Origin: Emticicia sp. BO119
GTDB taxonomy: Bacteria; Bacteroidota; Bacteroidia; Cytophagales; Spirosomataceae
Assembly (NCBI RefSeq): GCF_013912375.1
Contig: NZ_JACETV010000008.1
Span: 62,001-126,000, forward strand
DNA length: 64,000 bases
Direction: 5' to 3'
Of this stretch, positions 17,401 to 23,992 are shown piece by piece (the stretch's first letter is position 1; every line of letters begins with the position of its first letter). A program made the translations under genes and the position numbers. The notes under the pieces are model-generated. The model saw only the letters and a list, made by a program, of their open reading frames with translations. It ran no database searches and was not told the origin of the DNA.

Positions 17401-18567
17401 AGCGTAAGAATTGACTCAGTAGGTGTCACAGCTGATGCAGGATTTACGGTTGATAGTAACTACACAGGACGTGGTAATTTAATTAACCTTCTGATTGATT
17501 CGTTAAGTACGCTTCCTAAAAATACGACACGTAATATTACCGTCTTTACACGTGTAACACTTACTGAAGGAACAACATCATTTGCTAATCAGGCTTTAGC
17601 TATAGGCAAATATCCATCTAATAAATCGGTTGATGACTTATCAACTAATGGCACTGATCCTGATCCTGATGGTAATGGTAATCCTAAAGATAATAGCGTA
17701 GCTACTCCAATTATTATTGAAGGCATCAGTCCCGGTAATGCAACTGTATTGGGCATTGCGAAATCTGCCGATCTGGATTCTATCCCGAATGCTGATGATA
17801 CTTATAACTTAACCTATAGATTTGTCATTAAAAACTATGGAACCCGTACAATAACGAATGTACAGCTAAGAGATAGCCTTGACAACGTGTTTGCAGCTGA
17901 AGATAGCAGTAACTTTATTATTGCAGCACCGCTGATGTTGAGTGAAGGTAGTCATCTGAAATTGAATCCTGATTTCAATGGCCGTACTGAAGTAAACATA
18001 TTGATTGCCGATAGTAGTTCATTGGCACCGGGTACCGCAGATACCTTAGAATTAAAACTAAGAGTGCTGACAGACAAAGAGAAACCTGCCATTTTTGCGA
18101 ACACCGCCTATGGAAGTGCTAAAGATAGTACCACTACAATAACCGATATTTCTGAGACAGGTATTGACCCTGACCCTGACAATGACGGTAATCCTGGTAA
18201 CAACAGTGCTCCAACACTGATAATTATCGGAGGTACGATACCTACCCTACCAGATGATACTGCAACAGCCATTATTCCGGGTGGGTTCTCACCAAATAAT
18301 GATGGTATAGGTGATACATTCTTTATTGAACACATTAATAAAACCAATGTTAAAGCTTCAATATATATATATAACCGTTGGGGTGTTTTAGTATTTAAAG
18401 ATGAAGATTACGGTAAGTCAGTGGGCTGGAATGGAAAAGCTAATAATGGGCTGGTGTTATTAAGTGATGGCAAGGACGTTCCTGATGGTACTTATTATTA
18501 TGTGATTCAGTCTCCTGAAAAATGGGGAGGACAACCAGTAATCGGATTCATTACAATTGTCAGATAA
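8473..18567 (+). CDS. Giant T9SS-exported surface protein with DUF11, SdrD-B and Ig-like repeats
   Basis: The protein has 3364 residues. Order: a 153-residue polar start, a hydrophobic helix near 158-173, a DUF11-type domain, three SdrD_B-like units each starting GSIGD(L/F/Y)VW (389-778), two DUF11 domains (about 956-1216), ten ~75-residue Cys-containing repeats with a W-S-N-G core (1222-1970), mixed Ig-like units and another DUF11, five ~160-190-residue repeats (2449-3266), and a CHU_C/gliding-motility-associated C-terminal domain (3267-3364; IIPGGFSPNNDGIGDTF). That last domain is a T9SS type B sorting signal. The product is therefore predicted to cross the outer membrane and stay at the cell surface, as an adhesin or filament. 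ATG 8473 is chosen over TTG 8467. PorP- and PorE-like genes follow. Confidence 0.9.
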   Translation: MRHIFTTNKREIFSRNISTPINVLVLIRKMSGIVGIYLRKLGLKSSYTTPAIICSENPLTDTTIDHEIHLHEKYNNASRAKDFNELFHVKAKLSSDIGSTLIQTTTSTKTYHIGSIFDKETKEWRPCLSEPDYTFKNAYREEDPPSNPSFFKGTATTFLLVLFSVLGTFANKFATVDLSLRSEINHSAPALGNSITYTIWLKNEGATTANSIVVKNSFPISGVTLTSNSGGSDFTHNIGTGEGLWNIATLAAGDSVSLSLVGTVIERGVYFNIAEINSIGGGDTDSDSTPGNNSLAEDDITTVCFSVPLLIYPGEQYTVFVPGAYKATGTVIQWFRNGTEIIGSTPEAVVNADTSLTIKATGNYTFISSVGGCVGQGCCAIQVIAGPYGSIGDLVWKDKNDNGLKDTNEPGISNIILELYTVNGSGVLSGSPIGKDTTDNNGHYLFSNLLSGDYLVKIADSNLSDTLRISKKKDVGSDDTKDNDFTAATGFSPKITIHVDSTGNKKDNLTVDAALYTPTGSIGDFVWNDANNNGIQDGGEAGVNNVILELYVSDGSGNPVGTVLAKDTTNVSGLYKFSNLIKGTYVVKLLSTSLPAGSVIGTLANSGSDDKADSDFNSATGLSAKITLDPENTSDPLNKDNLTIDAAIYNPLGSIGDYVWRDADNDGVQDMDETGISGVILHLYAAANDGTPTGSVLKADTTDSNGFYLFSGLALGDYVVQIITNSLPVGGTISDMIDKGGNDNADSDFSATTGYSPKISVDPTTNDKKDILSIDAAIHQAIVCPTLTVSTIDGDICVGDSTYIKGISSNNASIKWYLAAINGTPVFTTNSNDSTLVFPTTTTTYYAEIDGLNPGCPNSRQPVVIVVNARPSLPSCAGVVDECIGKTINLNDYVINGATTPGGTFEWHTTAGEKSPLVLTPSTVGAGTYYLFEKSGAGCFSPPRMLKVNLKNCDTLIDLSLTKIVSTMTPKVWDNIIYTIKVTNEGPHAATNVEIEDQMPAGLEFISSAFFTKNGDMLTASISHIAAGQTITLDYLVKVASAGDKINFAQISKADQKDVDSTPGNASTTSEDDNSKVIISPIQDEPVADLSLDKTVNKTTATIGEQLTYYITVINNGSSPATNVEVTDIVPDGLTIISATGADNITTSGNTVKAKFNEIKVGFAPTFQIVVRVTASNGTIKNSAQVTKSDQKDGDSTPDNGTGNGEDDTDDVDITIIPGVCNPPVPLIATSNLYICTGESILLTSVGCIGTVVWSTGDTGNSITLSPTSSTTYTAKCKINDNCSSGDSNPISITVNQIVPPLITSNVPNNTICSGGSAILSASSCTGSVIWSNGTTASSITVSPANTAVYTAICKTNTCTSNTSSPFTITVGNAGSAPTITASKNAICNGETVVLTASACNGNITWSNGMSGTLISIMPTSTGTYSATCTASGCGSQTSSVLTITVSPAAETPGISADKEVVCAGGNVNLSASGCSGTLVWSNGVSSSSIAVSPINTTIYEVTCISGGCSSKASKTITVKPQPGAPVIASAKNQICGGESVVLTAHNCDGIVTWNTGATTATITVSPAQTTSYTAICNVDGCNSVSSQPATITVSNSTPSITATKDAICIGSSSTLTASGCSGTLLWSNGQTSSSITVDPVATITYTVTCSAGSCEAVASKTITVNTETSVAPVISASNTNLCTSGSVTLTATGCTGTVVWSNTQTGSSITVNITNTIVFAAACRIGDCESEKSNNITVTVGKLNKPVISANQTTICVGDAATLSSTSCDGNVIWSNGLTGSSITVNPVTTTEYTAVCKAAQGSCTSDESDKLTITVTSQPEPPIIACTCARPRICKGDTLTLKAIGCVGTFVWSNGQTTSSIVVNPEETTIYTVKCKVGSCESEPSAAATVNVGSPAPPLVSCKKPQVCGGSSTTLEAAGCVGTVKWSDGQVGAVVNVSPATVTSYWAVCDAGKCQSEKSNVITVQVSGSGLKKPTTKDLINVCPFTHVDLTTGVTSALSSIGGSFTFRIANSPDSSLVVNPSSVGTGSYYVFEKTANGCFSEGSRINVQIISCNDTTSCATNPATANAGSDATICLSSTFFELHGQIGGSAQSSTWTSDGNGTIDNSLSLNTKYNYTSQDIARGYVNFILTTNDPDGNGSCQAASDSIRITINGVTTVPTIESNKSPNICAGDSVILSVVEAGRYLWSNGDTTQTIVVKTSGTYSVQLLSAQGCASVSSNKIVVVANSTIDAPSVMASAKNVCPATTVNLTNAITSTPKTSGGIFEFHTGTTVGSPLLTNATAVGAGTYYVFEKSTIGCYSTGTPIVVEINTCNTPPTDTSNVELGITIVGSRVELGVGDELTYTITVTNNTVHTATNVHITNVLPKGITITSATPGFTAFGTDSLVSVIGTFPGGAIKTYTYTAKTTKAGTIRNIAKITKIDQVDPILDNNISHWDIHCLTCQEICTAMSLAADTTRQANGSYNVTFRAFIEACGNVKLENVKVTENLSTMFPAPVTYTIVQKPTVGSGSKLIPNDNFNGSSDLNLTIPTGSEIEAGVTDTIRFVINIVPNGNEGPFSTNALVEATGMTIFGIPDDVSDVSNNGPYINKPSAEPTVVRLYKSPSIGLAKIVSDSTKKANGSYDVTYQLLVKNNGSLPLNNVVLTDTLSKVFNLPATFTVLGTPVKNTGSQLIINSAFNGTTDTRLTLPGSTLAIGQTDTLLFSVNLQPDTLKLFANTAVASASGTLANGTNENVEDLSNAGTNPDAPGSNPTNLNLDPGGMSSIEIPCIGIALYVKDTVKQADGSYNVIFHSIIKNCGNLTLSNVQLCDTLSNTFPSPVVASIKFVPTLSEGSKLIRNPDYNGTTNTCLLMAGSIIEPNRIDTVKWTVNVKLNGNLGPFRNSVIVSGKTPGGITISDISNDGINPNPEGSAPTVINFSSLPEALIGISKEATEPTKVVDNTYDVTFKFKVKNYGKTDFTGVQVQDNLAVTFGDSVRIDSVGVTADAGFTVDSNYTGRGNLINLLIDSLSTLPKNTTRNITVFTRVTLTEGTTSFANQALAIGKYPSNKSVDDLSTNGTDPDPDGNGNPKDNSVATPIIIEGISPGNATVLGIAKSADLDSIPNADDTYNLTYRFVIKNYGTRTITNVQLRDSLDNVFAAEDSSNFIIAAPLMLSEGSHLKLNPDFNGRTEVNILIADSSSLAPGTADTLELKLRVLTDKEKPAIFANTAYGSAKDSTTTITDISETGIDPDPDNDGNPGNNSAPTLIIIGGTIPTLPDDTATAIIPGGFSPNNDGIGDTFFIEHINKTNVKASIYIYNRWGVLVFKDEDYGKSVGWNGKANNGLVLLSDGKDVPDGTYYYVIQSPEKWGGQPVIGFITIVR
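9637..10806 (+). repeat. Three SdrD_B-like repeats inside the giant gene
   Basis: Three coding repeats of about 130 residues each begin GSIGDLVWKD, GSIGDFVWND and GSIGDYVWRD and contain D-x-N-x-(D/N)-G calcium-type loops, as in Cna_B/SdrD B domains. They are similar at protein level but clearly diverged in DNA. Confidence 0.8.
12136..14384 (+). repeat. Ten tandem ~75-residue Cys-rich Ig-like repeats
   Basis: Ten units of 72-77 residues share an ICxG(G/E)-type start, a GC-x-G-x-(V/L)-x-W-S-(N/T/D)-G core, a (S/T)I-x-V-x-P strand and Y-x-x-x-C with a further Cys. Each unit has about four conserved cysteines, consistent with disulfide-stabilised surface domains. Repeat 7 has WSNT in place of WSNG. 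DNA identity between units is only moderate. Confidence 0.85.
15817..18270 (+). repeat. Five ~160-190-residue C-terminal repeats of the giant protein
   Basis: Five units share an opening (I/M)xLA/GIAK-like strand, D(G/D)(S/T)Y(N/D)(V/L)T(F/Y), then (K/E)NxGxxxLxNVxLxD(T/S)L, a D-F-N-G-like turn and an (D/E)DxSxxGxxPxP linker. They look like DUF11-related beta-sandwich units that act as a stalk before the sorting domain. Confidence 0.75.
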
Positions 18568-18578
18568 TTGATAAAATG

Positions 18579-18617
18579 AATTATGAGTAAGCAACATTGA
18601 ACAGTTCACTCATAATT
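18579..18617 (+). terminator. Possible terminator hairpin after the giant gene
   Basis: AATTATGAGT (18579-18588) pairs with ACTCATAATT (18608-18617), 10 bp with a 19-nt loop, starting 12 nt after the stop codon. Only a weak T-run (TTTCAT) follows. The rest of 18618-18806 shows no credible gene; a TTG-started frame of 67 codons at 18597 is not convincing. Confidence 0.4.
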
Positions 18618-18806
18618 TCATACAACAAGGAACTTTCAGCCGGGAAAGTGAATAATTTCATTAGAATTAAAGTTAATTCTGGCAGGATTTTAGGTATTTG
18701 TACAGGAAAGATAATTGACAAAAACTTTTATCTGAAATCTGTTGAAAAAATGATTTTTACAAAAAAAGTCCTAAAATTCAACTGTTTCAATGATAAATGA
18801 AAAAAA

Positions 18807-18837
18807 TTTGATAATTAAAATTCTTAATGTAACTTTG
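18807..18837 (+). promoter_or_regulatory. Bacteroidota-type promoter of porP
   Basis: TTTG (18807-18810), exactly 19 nt, then TAACTTTG (18830-18837): a full match to TTTG-N19-TAnnTTTG. The expected start of transcription falls at or next to the 12-mer TGCTATTGAGTA. Confidence 0.75.
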
Positions 18838-18840
18838 TTT

Positions 18841-18907
18841 TGCTATTGAGTATAATTGGGCTTAGACAAAGTTTCATGCTAAGTCTTTACTATTAATTGA
18901 GTAAAAT
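18841..18907 (+). promoter_or_regulatory. porP leader with ATTGAGTA pair and hairpin
   Basis: TATTGAGTA (18844-18852) and AATTGAGTA (18895-18903) flank a 7-bp stem (GGCTTAG with CTAAGTC, near 18859-18884). The second copy ends four bases before the ATG. The first is part of a 12-mer identical to one in the giant-gene leader. TTAATTGAGTA (18893-18903) also recurs inverted as TACTCAATTAA (19925-19935) just after the porP stop. Confidence 0.45.
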
Positions 18908-19924
18908 ATGAAAAACTTTACAAACCTGAAAAGCAGGTTAGCTACGCTATTTTTCGTAGGGCTATTCGTTGTATCTTTTCACTCCTACGCGCAACAGGAA
19001 GCGATGTTTTCACAGTACATGTTTAATACGATGGCTATTAATCCGGCCTATGCGGGTAGTCGCGACGTATTAAGTCTTACTGCCCTCGGAAGATACCAGT
19101 GGATAGGTGTTCCCGGAGCACCGACTACCTACACTTTCTCGATGGATATGCCTATCAGCAGCGAGAAAATGGGTCTTGGCTTACAGGCTTCGTATGATGG
19201 TATTGGTCTTGCCAAAAACACAGGTATTTATCTTACCTACTCTTATCGTGTAAAGGTAGGGCCACGTTCAACCTTGGCTTTTGGTGTACAGGGTGGCGCT
19301 GTAAATATCCGCTGGGCATTATCAGATGCAAAAAACATTGCCGGTGGCGACAATGTATTCAGTGGTAGTTATGACATTAACAAAATCTTGCCTAATGTGG
19401 GTGGTGGTATCTATTTAAGCAACGACAGGAGTTATCTGGGTTTTTCATGTCCTCAAATTCTACAAAATTCTCTATCTAACTACAATTATTCAAGTTCAGA
19501 TTCTGTAAAGAGAAGCCGTACACAAAGACACTTCTTCCTGATGATGGGTTTTGTAATTGGAAAAGGTAACTTCAAAATTAAACCCTCAACGATGATTCGT
19601 TATACCGAAGGTACTCCCCTTGGTTTTGACGGCAACATCAATTTCTGGATAAAAGATAAAATCTCATTTGGTATCTCCGGAAGAATCAGTCAGTTCCAGA
19701 CTTTTAGCCAGACTGATGGTTTTGATGCAGCTGTGGGTATGTTAGAACTGCAACTAACTCCGCAATTCAGACTTGGGTATGCGTATGATTTTACAGCTAA
19801 CCGATTGAATGACCCAGGTAAAAAAGGTATTGATCGTGTGATTGGGATTCCAACGCATGAGGCTATGCTTAGGTATGAATTTGGCTATGCTAAGAATAAA
19901 ATCTTAACCCCAAGGTATTTCTAA
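18908..19924 (+). CDS. PorP/SprF family type IX secretion membrane protein
   Basis: A 338-residue outer-membrane beta-barrel protein with a signal peptide (residues 1-28, cut after HSYA) and the family signature EAMFSQYMFNTMAINPAYAGSRD at the mature start. Members such as SprF are needed to export and attach one specific partner, usually a giant CHU_C-type protein encoded next door (SprB with SprF in Flavobacterium). Here the neighbour is the 3364-residue surface protein, so this is probably its dedicated partner. Length is normal. It has its own promoter. Confidence 0.93.
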   Translation: MKNFTNLKSRLATLFFVGLFVVSFHSYAQQEAMFSQYMFNTMAINPAYAGSRDVLSLTALGRYQWIGVPGAPTTYTFSMDMPISSEKMGLGLQASYDGIGLAKNTGIYLTYSYRVKVGPRSTLAFGVQGGAVNIRWALSDAKNIAGGDNVFSGSYDINKILPNVGGGIYLSNDRSYLGFSCPQILQNSLSNYNYSSSDSVKRSRTQRHFFLMMGFVIGKGNFKIKPSTMIRYTEGTPLGFDGNINFWIKDKISFGISGRISQFQTFSQTDGFDAAVGMLELQLTPQFRLGYAYDFTANRLNDPGKKGIDRVIGIPTHEAMLRYEFGYAKNKILTPRYF

Positions 19925-19958
19925 TACTCAATTAAGTTTTATATATCTATTAAGTGTC

Positions 19959-19986
19959 AGAAAAAGTGAAACACTCGCCTTTTTCT
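19959..19986 (+). terminator. Weak hairpin between porP and the OmpA-like gene
   Basis: AGAAAAAG (19959-19966) pairs with CTTTTTCT (19979-19986), enclosing a small GTGAAACAC. It may attenuate transcription into the next gene. Confidence 0.35.
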
Positions 19987-20047
19987 CGCACAGTGGTCTT
20001 ATATGCAATCATTTTTACAAATCTGAGCGAATTTAAATTCAGCAACA

Positions 20048-22528
20048 ATGACTGTCAGGATAAATATCATCGGGGCCATTTTTATGGCAGCTCTATTCAT
20101 AGGTAGAGTACAAGCGCAGGAAGCATTGCTTAAAGCTGCCCACCATCACTATGAAAGCCTCAGCTATATCAAAGCTATAGATGCTTACGAGTCGGCTTTG
20201 ACCAAAAAGGGAATTACTGAAGCACAAAAGTTAGACGCCAGAATTAAACTGGCTGATAGCTATACCAAAATTAAGGATACTCAAAACGCTGAGCGTGTTT
20301 ATCGTGAGATATTTGAAGGAAGCACCGGAGAATTATCTGATGATAGAGTTGCGGTAGCATTGAAATACGCTCAGGTACTTGCCAGCAATGGCAAATACAA
20401 AGAAGCACAGGAGATGTACGATAAATATACCCGCAAGGTAGAAGATGACCCACGTGGAAAAGGTTTTTCAAAACTCTACAATGATGTGAGTGTATTATCA
20501 AAAAATGCTAATTGCTACAAAGTAGATTACCTATCTATCAATACCAATTCATCAGATTTCAGCCCTTCATATTTCAAAAATGGTTTGGTTTTCGTTTCTA
20601 ACCGTCGAAGTACAGTGGGTGTTCGTCGTGTATTTGGTTGGAATGATACCCCTTTTCTTGATTTATATTTCTTGGATAACGTTTCTGCTATTGGTGGACA
20701 GGCAGCCGGATTAGGCACAGGTTCAGAAGAAAGCAGAACTCCTCGCAGAAGAGGTAGTGGTGGTGGTGTACTCGGTTCTGACGAATATACAGCACCAACA
20801 GCCAATGACTCACGTACTATTGGTACCTATGGTGGAACTAATGTTGGATTAGGTTTAGGCTATGGAGATAAGCCCCAGACTGAATCTGATAGAATGAGTG
20901 GTTCAATCAATTCAAAATATCATGAAGGGCCTTCGGCTTTCTTTAAAGATGGTTCAAAAGTAATTTTTACCCGTAATAACTTCCTTAATGGTAAAACGAA
21001 AAGAAGTTCGGACGGTATTACGAAACTGAAATTATATATTGGAGAGGCCAACAAAGATGGTTGGAAAAACATTAAAGAATTACCGTTTAATAGTGACGAT
21101 TATTCGACCGGGCACCCTGCTTTATCACCTGATGAGAAGTTTTTATTCTTTGCATCTGATATGCCTGGTGGCTTCGGTGGAACTGACTTGTATGTATCAC
21201 GTTATGATGGAAGTAGCTGGACAGCCCCTGTCAATTTAGGTAAAAATGTCAATACAAAAGGTAATGAAATGTTTCCGTTTGTAGACGATAAAGGTAACTT
21301 GTATTTTTCTTCAGACGGACACGCTGGCTTAGGTGAACTGGATATTTTCTTCTCTCAATTAGATGGGACTACTCCGAAAGGGCGTGTAATTAATTTAGGG
21401 TCTCCTATTAACTCAAGCAAAGACGACTTCGGTATTTTAACTGACGGTTTTCGTAAATCGGGTTATTTCAGTTCAAATCGTAAACGTGGTGGAGATGATG
21501 ACGACATTTATAAATTTGATCGTGAGTGTGAGCTCAAAGAAGGTTGCGATTTGATTATTGCTGTTTATGATGCAGAAACCAAAATGCCGTTAGATAATGC
21601 CAAAATTGTTTATGAAGACAAAGACGGTACTATTAAAGAGAAATTGAGCGATGCTGATGGAAGTGTAAAATTAGAAAACTTAGAACAAGATACAGAGTTT
21701 ACCTTCAGAGCAACTCGTGAAGGATACAATGCCAATACGGTGAGTTTCTCAACAAAAGATTGCGATAATGAACCTTCTCGTCTGGAGATTCCGATGAACA
21801 GGCCAAAACCTGTTGTTGACTCTACAGCATTGGCTCAGAATAATCCTTCTGTGCAAAGTGGCTACACGGGTAATGATCCGAACAGTGCATTGCCTGGCAA
21901 CAGGTGCTTCCTAAAAGGAAAAGTTACAATGCAGGGTACTAATCAGCCTATAGCCAGGGTATTGGTAACCCTGCGCAATGAATGTAATAATAGCACACAA
22001 ACAGCTACAACTGATGCCACAGGTACTTATAAGTTTCAGGTGGTCGAGGGTTGTGATTATACAGTTGAAGGAACAAAAGATAATCTTGGGTCAAAGGGTA
22101 AACGTGTTCGTCGTTTGAGTTGTAAGAATGGTGATGTAACCGCCGACATTCAGATGTTCAGCACTGGCGATATTGTGCAGGTTGATAATATCTATTTTGA
22201 ATATGGCCGCTATAATCTTCGCCCTGATGCAAGAGCCGGATTAGATAAACTGGTATCATTGATGCGACAGTATCCTAATATGAAAGTAGAATTGCGTGCG
22301 CACACCGATAGCCGCTCTGATGCAGACTTCAACCAGACTTTGTCTGAAAATCGTGCTAAATCTTCTGCTAATTATTTATTCAAAAGGGGTATCAGCCGTA
22401 GTCGTGTGGAATTTAAAGGCTATGGTGAAACCATGCTTGTGAATGGTTGTGCCGATGGGGTAAATTGTACCGAAGATCAACATGCGCTTAATCGCCGTAC
22501 CGAGATCAAGATATTGCAAATGAACTAA
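20048..22528 (+). CDS. PorE-like OmpA family protein (TPR, PD40 propeller, regulatory-like domains, OmpA)
   Basis: An 826-residue protein with a signal peptide (cut after about residue 23, VQAQ). Order: TPR-type helices (25-150), a PD40/WD40-like propeller (about 170-490; blades such as GHPALSPDEKFLFFASD), a Cna_B-like domain (about 500-590), a carboxypeptidase-regulatory-like domain (about 620-700) and an OmpA domain (710-826, with LRAHTDSRSD and NRRTEIKI for peptidoglycan binding). This is the layout of PorE of the T9SS, which anchors the machinery to peptidoglycan, although several paralogues exist per genome. It probably works with the PorP protein and the giant surface protein. A strong terminator follows. 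Confidence 0.88.
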   Translation: MTVRINIIGAIFMAALFIGRVQAQEALLKAAHHHYESLSYIKAIDAYESALTKKGITEAQKLDARIKLADSYTKIKDTQNAERVYREIFEGSTGELSDDRVAVALKYAQVLASNGKYKEAQEMYDKYTRKVEDDPRGKGFSKLYNDVSVLSKNANCYKVDYLSINTNSSDFSPSYFKNGLVFVSNRRSTVGVRRVFGWNDTPFLDLYFLDNVSAIGGQAAGLGTGSEESRTPRRRGSGGGVLGSDEYTAPTANDSRTIGTYGGTNVGLGLGYGDKPQTESDRMSGSINSKYHEGPSAFFKDGSKVIFTRNNFLNGKTKRSSDGITKLKLYIGEANKDGWKNIKELPFNSDDYSTGHPALSPDEKFLFFASDMPGGFGGTDLYVSRYDGSSWTAPVNLGKNVNTKGNEMFPFVDDKGNLYFSSDGHAGLGELDIFFSQLDGTTPKGRVINLGSPINSSKDDFGILTDGFRKSGYFSSNRKRGGDDDDIYKFDRECELKEGCDLIIAVYDAETKMPLDNAKIVYEDKDGTIKEKLSDADGSVKLENLEQDTEFTFRATREGYNANTVSFSTKDCDNEPSRLEIPMNRPKPVVDSTALAQNNPSVQSGYTGNDPNSALPGNRCFLKGKVTMQGTNQPIARVLVTLRNECNNSTQTATTDATGTYKFQVVEGCDYTVEGTKDNLGSKGKRVRRLSCKNGDVTADIQMFSTGDIVQVDNIYFEYGRYNLRPDARAGLDKLVSLMRQYPNMKVELRAHTDSRSDADFNQTLSENRAKSSANYLFKRGISRSRVEFKGYGETMLVNGCADGVNCTEDQHALNRRTEIKILQMN

Positions 22529-22544
22529 TAAAACGACAAACGTC

Positions 22545-22588
22545 ATCAACAAAAAGCCATTCTCTTAAAAGAATGGCTTTTTGTTGAT
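22545..22588 (+). terminator. Strong intrinsic terminator after the T9SS-type locus
   Basis: A perfect 18-bp stem (22545-22562 with 22571-22588) with an 8-nt loop. A/T-runs are built into both arms, so it may work in both directions. It closes the giant protein / porP / OmpA locus. Confidence 0.9.
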
Positions 22589-22663
22589 ACGGATAATTGC
22601 ATCAATGGCTATCTACCAGTTACTCTATTATCGGAATTTAATTGCTTAGTTTTACATTTTTTC

Positions 22664-22694
22664 TTTGATGTTAATTTCATTATTCTTACTTTTG
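22664..22694 (+). promoter_or_regulatory. Bacteroidota-type promoter of the tRNA
   Basis: TTTG (22664-22667), 19 nt, then TACTTTTG (22687-22694), a full consensus match. The mature tRNA begins 25 nt downstream. Confidence 0.75.
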
Positions 22695-22719
22695 CACCAC
22701 AAAACCGAACCTGGTTTTA

Positions 22720-22796
22720 GGGCCTATAGCTCATTCGGTTAGAGCAACTGACTCATAATCAGTAGGTGCCTGGTTCGATCCCAGGTGGGCCCACCA
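22720..22796 (+). tRNA. tRNA with anticodon CAT (Met, or lysidine-modified Ile2)
   Basis: A complete 77-nt tRNA with encoded CCA. The acceptor stem GGGCCTA pairs with TGGGCCC (G-T pair inside); the D arm is GCTC..GAGC; the anticodon stem ACTGA/TCAGT holds the loop CTCATAA; the T arm is CCTGG-TTCGATC-CCAGG. G1-C72 is paired, so it is not the initiator. The acceptor start GGGCCTATAGCTC is the one I recall for Bacteroidota isoleucine tRNA, so tRNA-Ile2 read by TilS is possible; elongator Met is the default call. Confidence 0.93.
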
Positions 22797-22802
22797 AAGC
22801 TT

Positions 22803-22837
22803 AAAAGCTATACTTTTAAAGGTATAGCTTTTTTTAT
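22803..22837 (+). terminator. Intrinsic terminator of the tRNA
   Basis: An 11-12-bp stem (left arm 22803-22814, right arm 22821-22832) with AAAAGCTATAC and its complement, followed by a T-run. Nothing else is seen between here and the acyltransferase start at 22997. Confidence 0.85.
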
Positions 22838-22996
22838 TTCTGTTGCAGACTATCCCATAAATCTCTACAAAAACGGCATAGGTTTTGAGGTAACATAACT
22901 TAAAGTTCGACAAGTACAATAACTACCTAAACTGATTGGAAGGGACTTAGCAACTCATTAAGGTTATTTATCAACCGTAACAATTCCTTAAAGCGT

Positions 22997-23992
22997 ATGA
23001 AAAAATACGAATACATTGATTATGCACGTGGATTTTCTATTTTTACTATAGTTATTTATGACTTTCTGTTTACTTATCCCTTACCTACTTACCTTAATTA
23101 TGCCAAAAGTTTTGGTGCAGCAGGTATTCATTTATTTTTCTTTGTTTCGGGTTTTGGACTAACTTTATCAAAATATACAGATTATCAAACCTTTATTAAA
23201 CGAAGGTTAATTAAAGTTTTAGTACCTTATTATATTACTATAACATTGATTTTTCTGATAAACCTGGTTACTAAAGTTTATGGAATAGACTTTCTGGCTT
23301 TTCTTGGTCATATCCTGCTTTTCAAAATGTTTAATTCAGATTATACAACCTCGTATGGTGCTCAATTCTGGTTTATATCTACTATCGTGCAGTTTTATTT
23401 GATATTCCCCTTGTTACTTTGGATATTAAAATCTGAAAAATATAAACTATTTATCCTTTTAACCGTTGTAATTTCTGTAGGCTATAGTTTGTTTTTGTCT
23501 TTTGTAATACCAGAAGGTGGCGATGCCTACAAAAGGTTCTTTTTTCAATATCTTTGGGAGTTTGCTCTGGGTATGGTTGTTGCCAGAACTGGCAAGTTGG
23601 ATAAGCTTATTTCAGCACCTATTATTTATTTCTTTATTATAGCAATCATTAGTATGGCTGCTACAGCCATTTTAGCAATAAAAGGTGGTGACATTGGTAA
23701 AAATTTAAATGACATCTTTGCGTTTTTTGCTTATACTTCATTGACAATCATTCTGTTCAGAATTATGCCGCTCATCAATAAGTTTTTCTTATGGATATCA
23801 AAGTTCTCTTTTTCCCTCTACCTTACACACATGATTCTCTGGGATTACATAGAAGCGAAGTTCAATTCATCATTCTTTACTCCTCTTACATTATCTGCTT
23901 TACTGATAATTACATTAATATATAGTTATTATTATGATATATTGTTGAATAAAATAACCGCGAGGATAACGAGTGCTTCAATACAAAAGTAA
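22997..23992 (+). CDS. Acyltransferase 3 family membrane protein
   Basis: A 331-residue integral membrane protein with about ten hydrophobic helices. It opens with YEYIDYARGFSIFTIVIYD, the acyltransferase_3 start (normally R/D-x-x-R-G-x-x-x-x-x-V-x-x-x-H). The usual first histidine is replaced by aspartate, which is odd because that residue is thought to be catalytic. These enzymes O-acetylate or acylate cell-envelope sugars. There is no neighbouring polysaccharide gene to suggest a substrate. No operon partner. Confidence 0.8.
   Translation: MKKYEYIDYARGFSIFTIVIYDFLFTYPLPTYLNYAKSFGAAGIHLFFFVSGFGLTLSKYTDYQTFIKRRLIKVLVPYYITITLIFLINLVTKVYGIDFLAFLGHILLFKMFNSDYTTSYGAQFWFISTIVQFYLIFPLLLWILKSEKYKLFILLTVVISVGYSLFLSFVIPEGGDAYKRFFFQYLWEFALGMVVARTGKLDKLISAPIIYFFIIAIISMAATAILAIKGGDIGKNLNDIFAFFAYTSLTIILFRIMPLINKFFLWISKFSFSLYLTHMILWDYIEAKFNSSFFTPLTLSALLIITLIYSYYYDILLNKITARITSASIQK

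Noticed and set aside
18597-18800. A 67-codon plus-strand frame after the giant gene
   Set aside because: It needs a TTG start inside a hairpin, has no promoter or family features, and its composition is that of AT-rich intergenic DNA.
22731-22919. A 62-codon minus-strand frame across the tRNA
   Set aside because: It is the antisense of the tRNA and its terminator; the peptide has the well-known artefact sequence that appears when a tRNA is translated.
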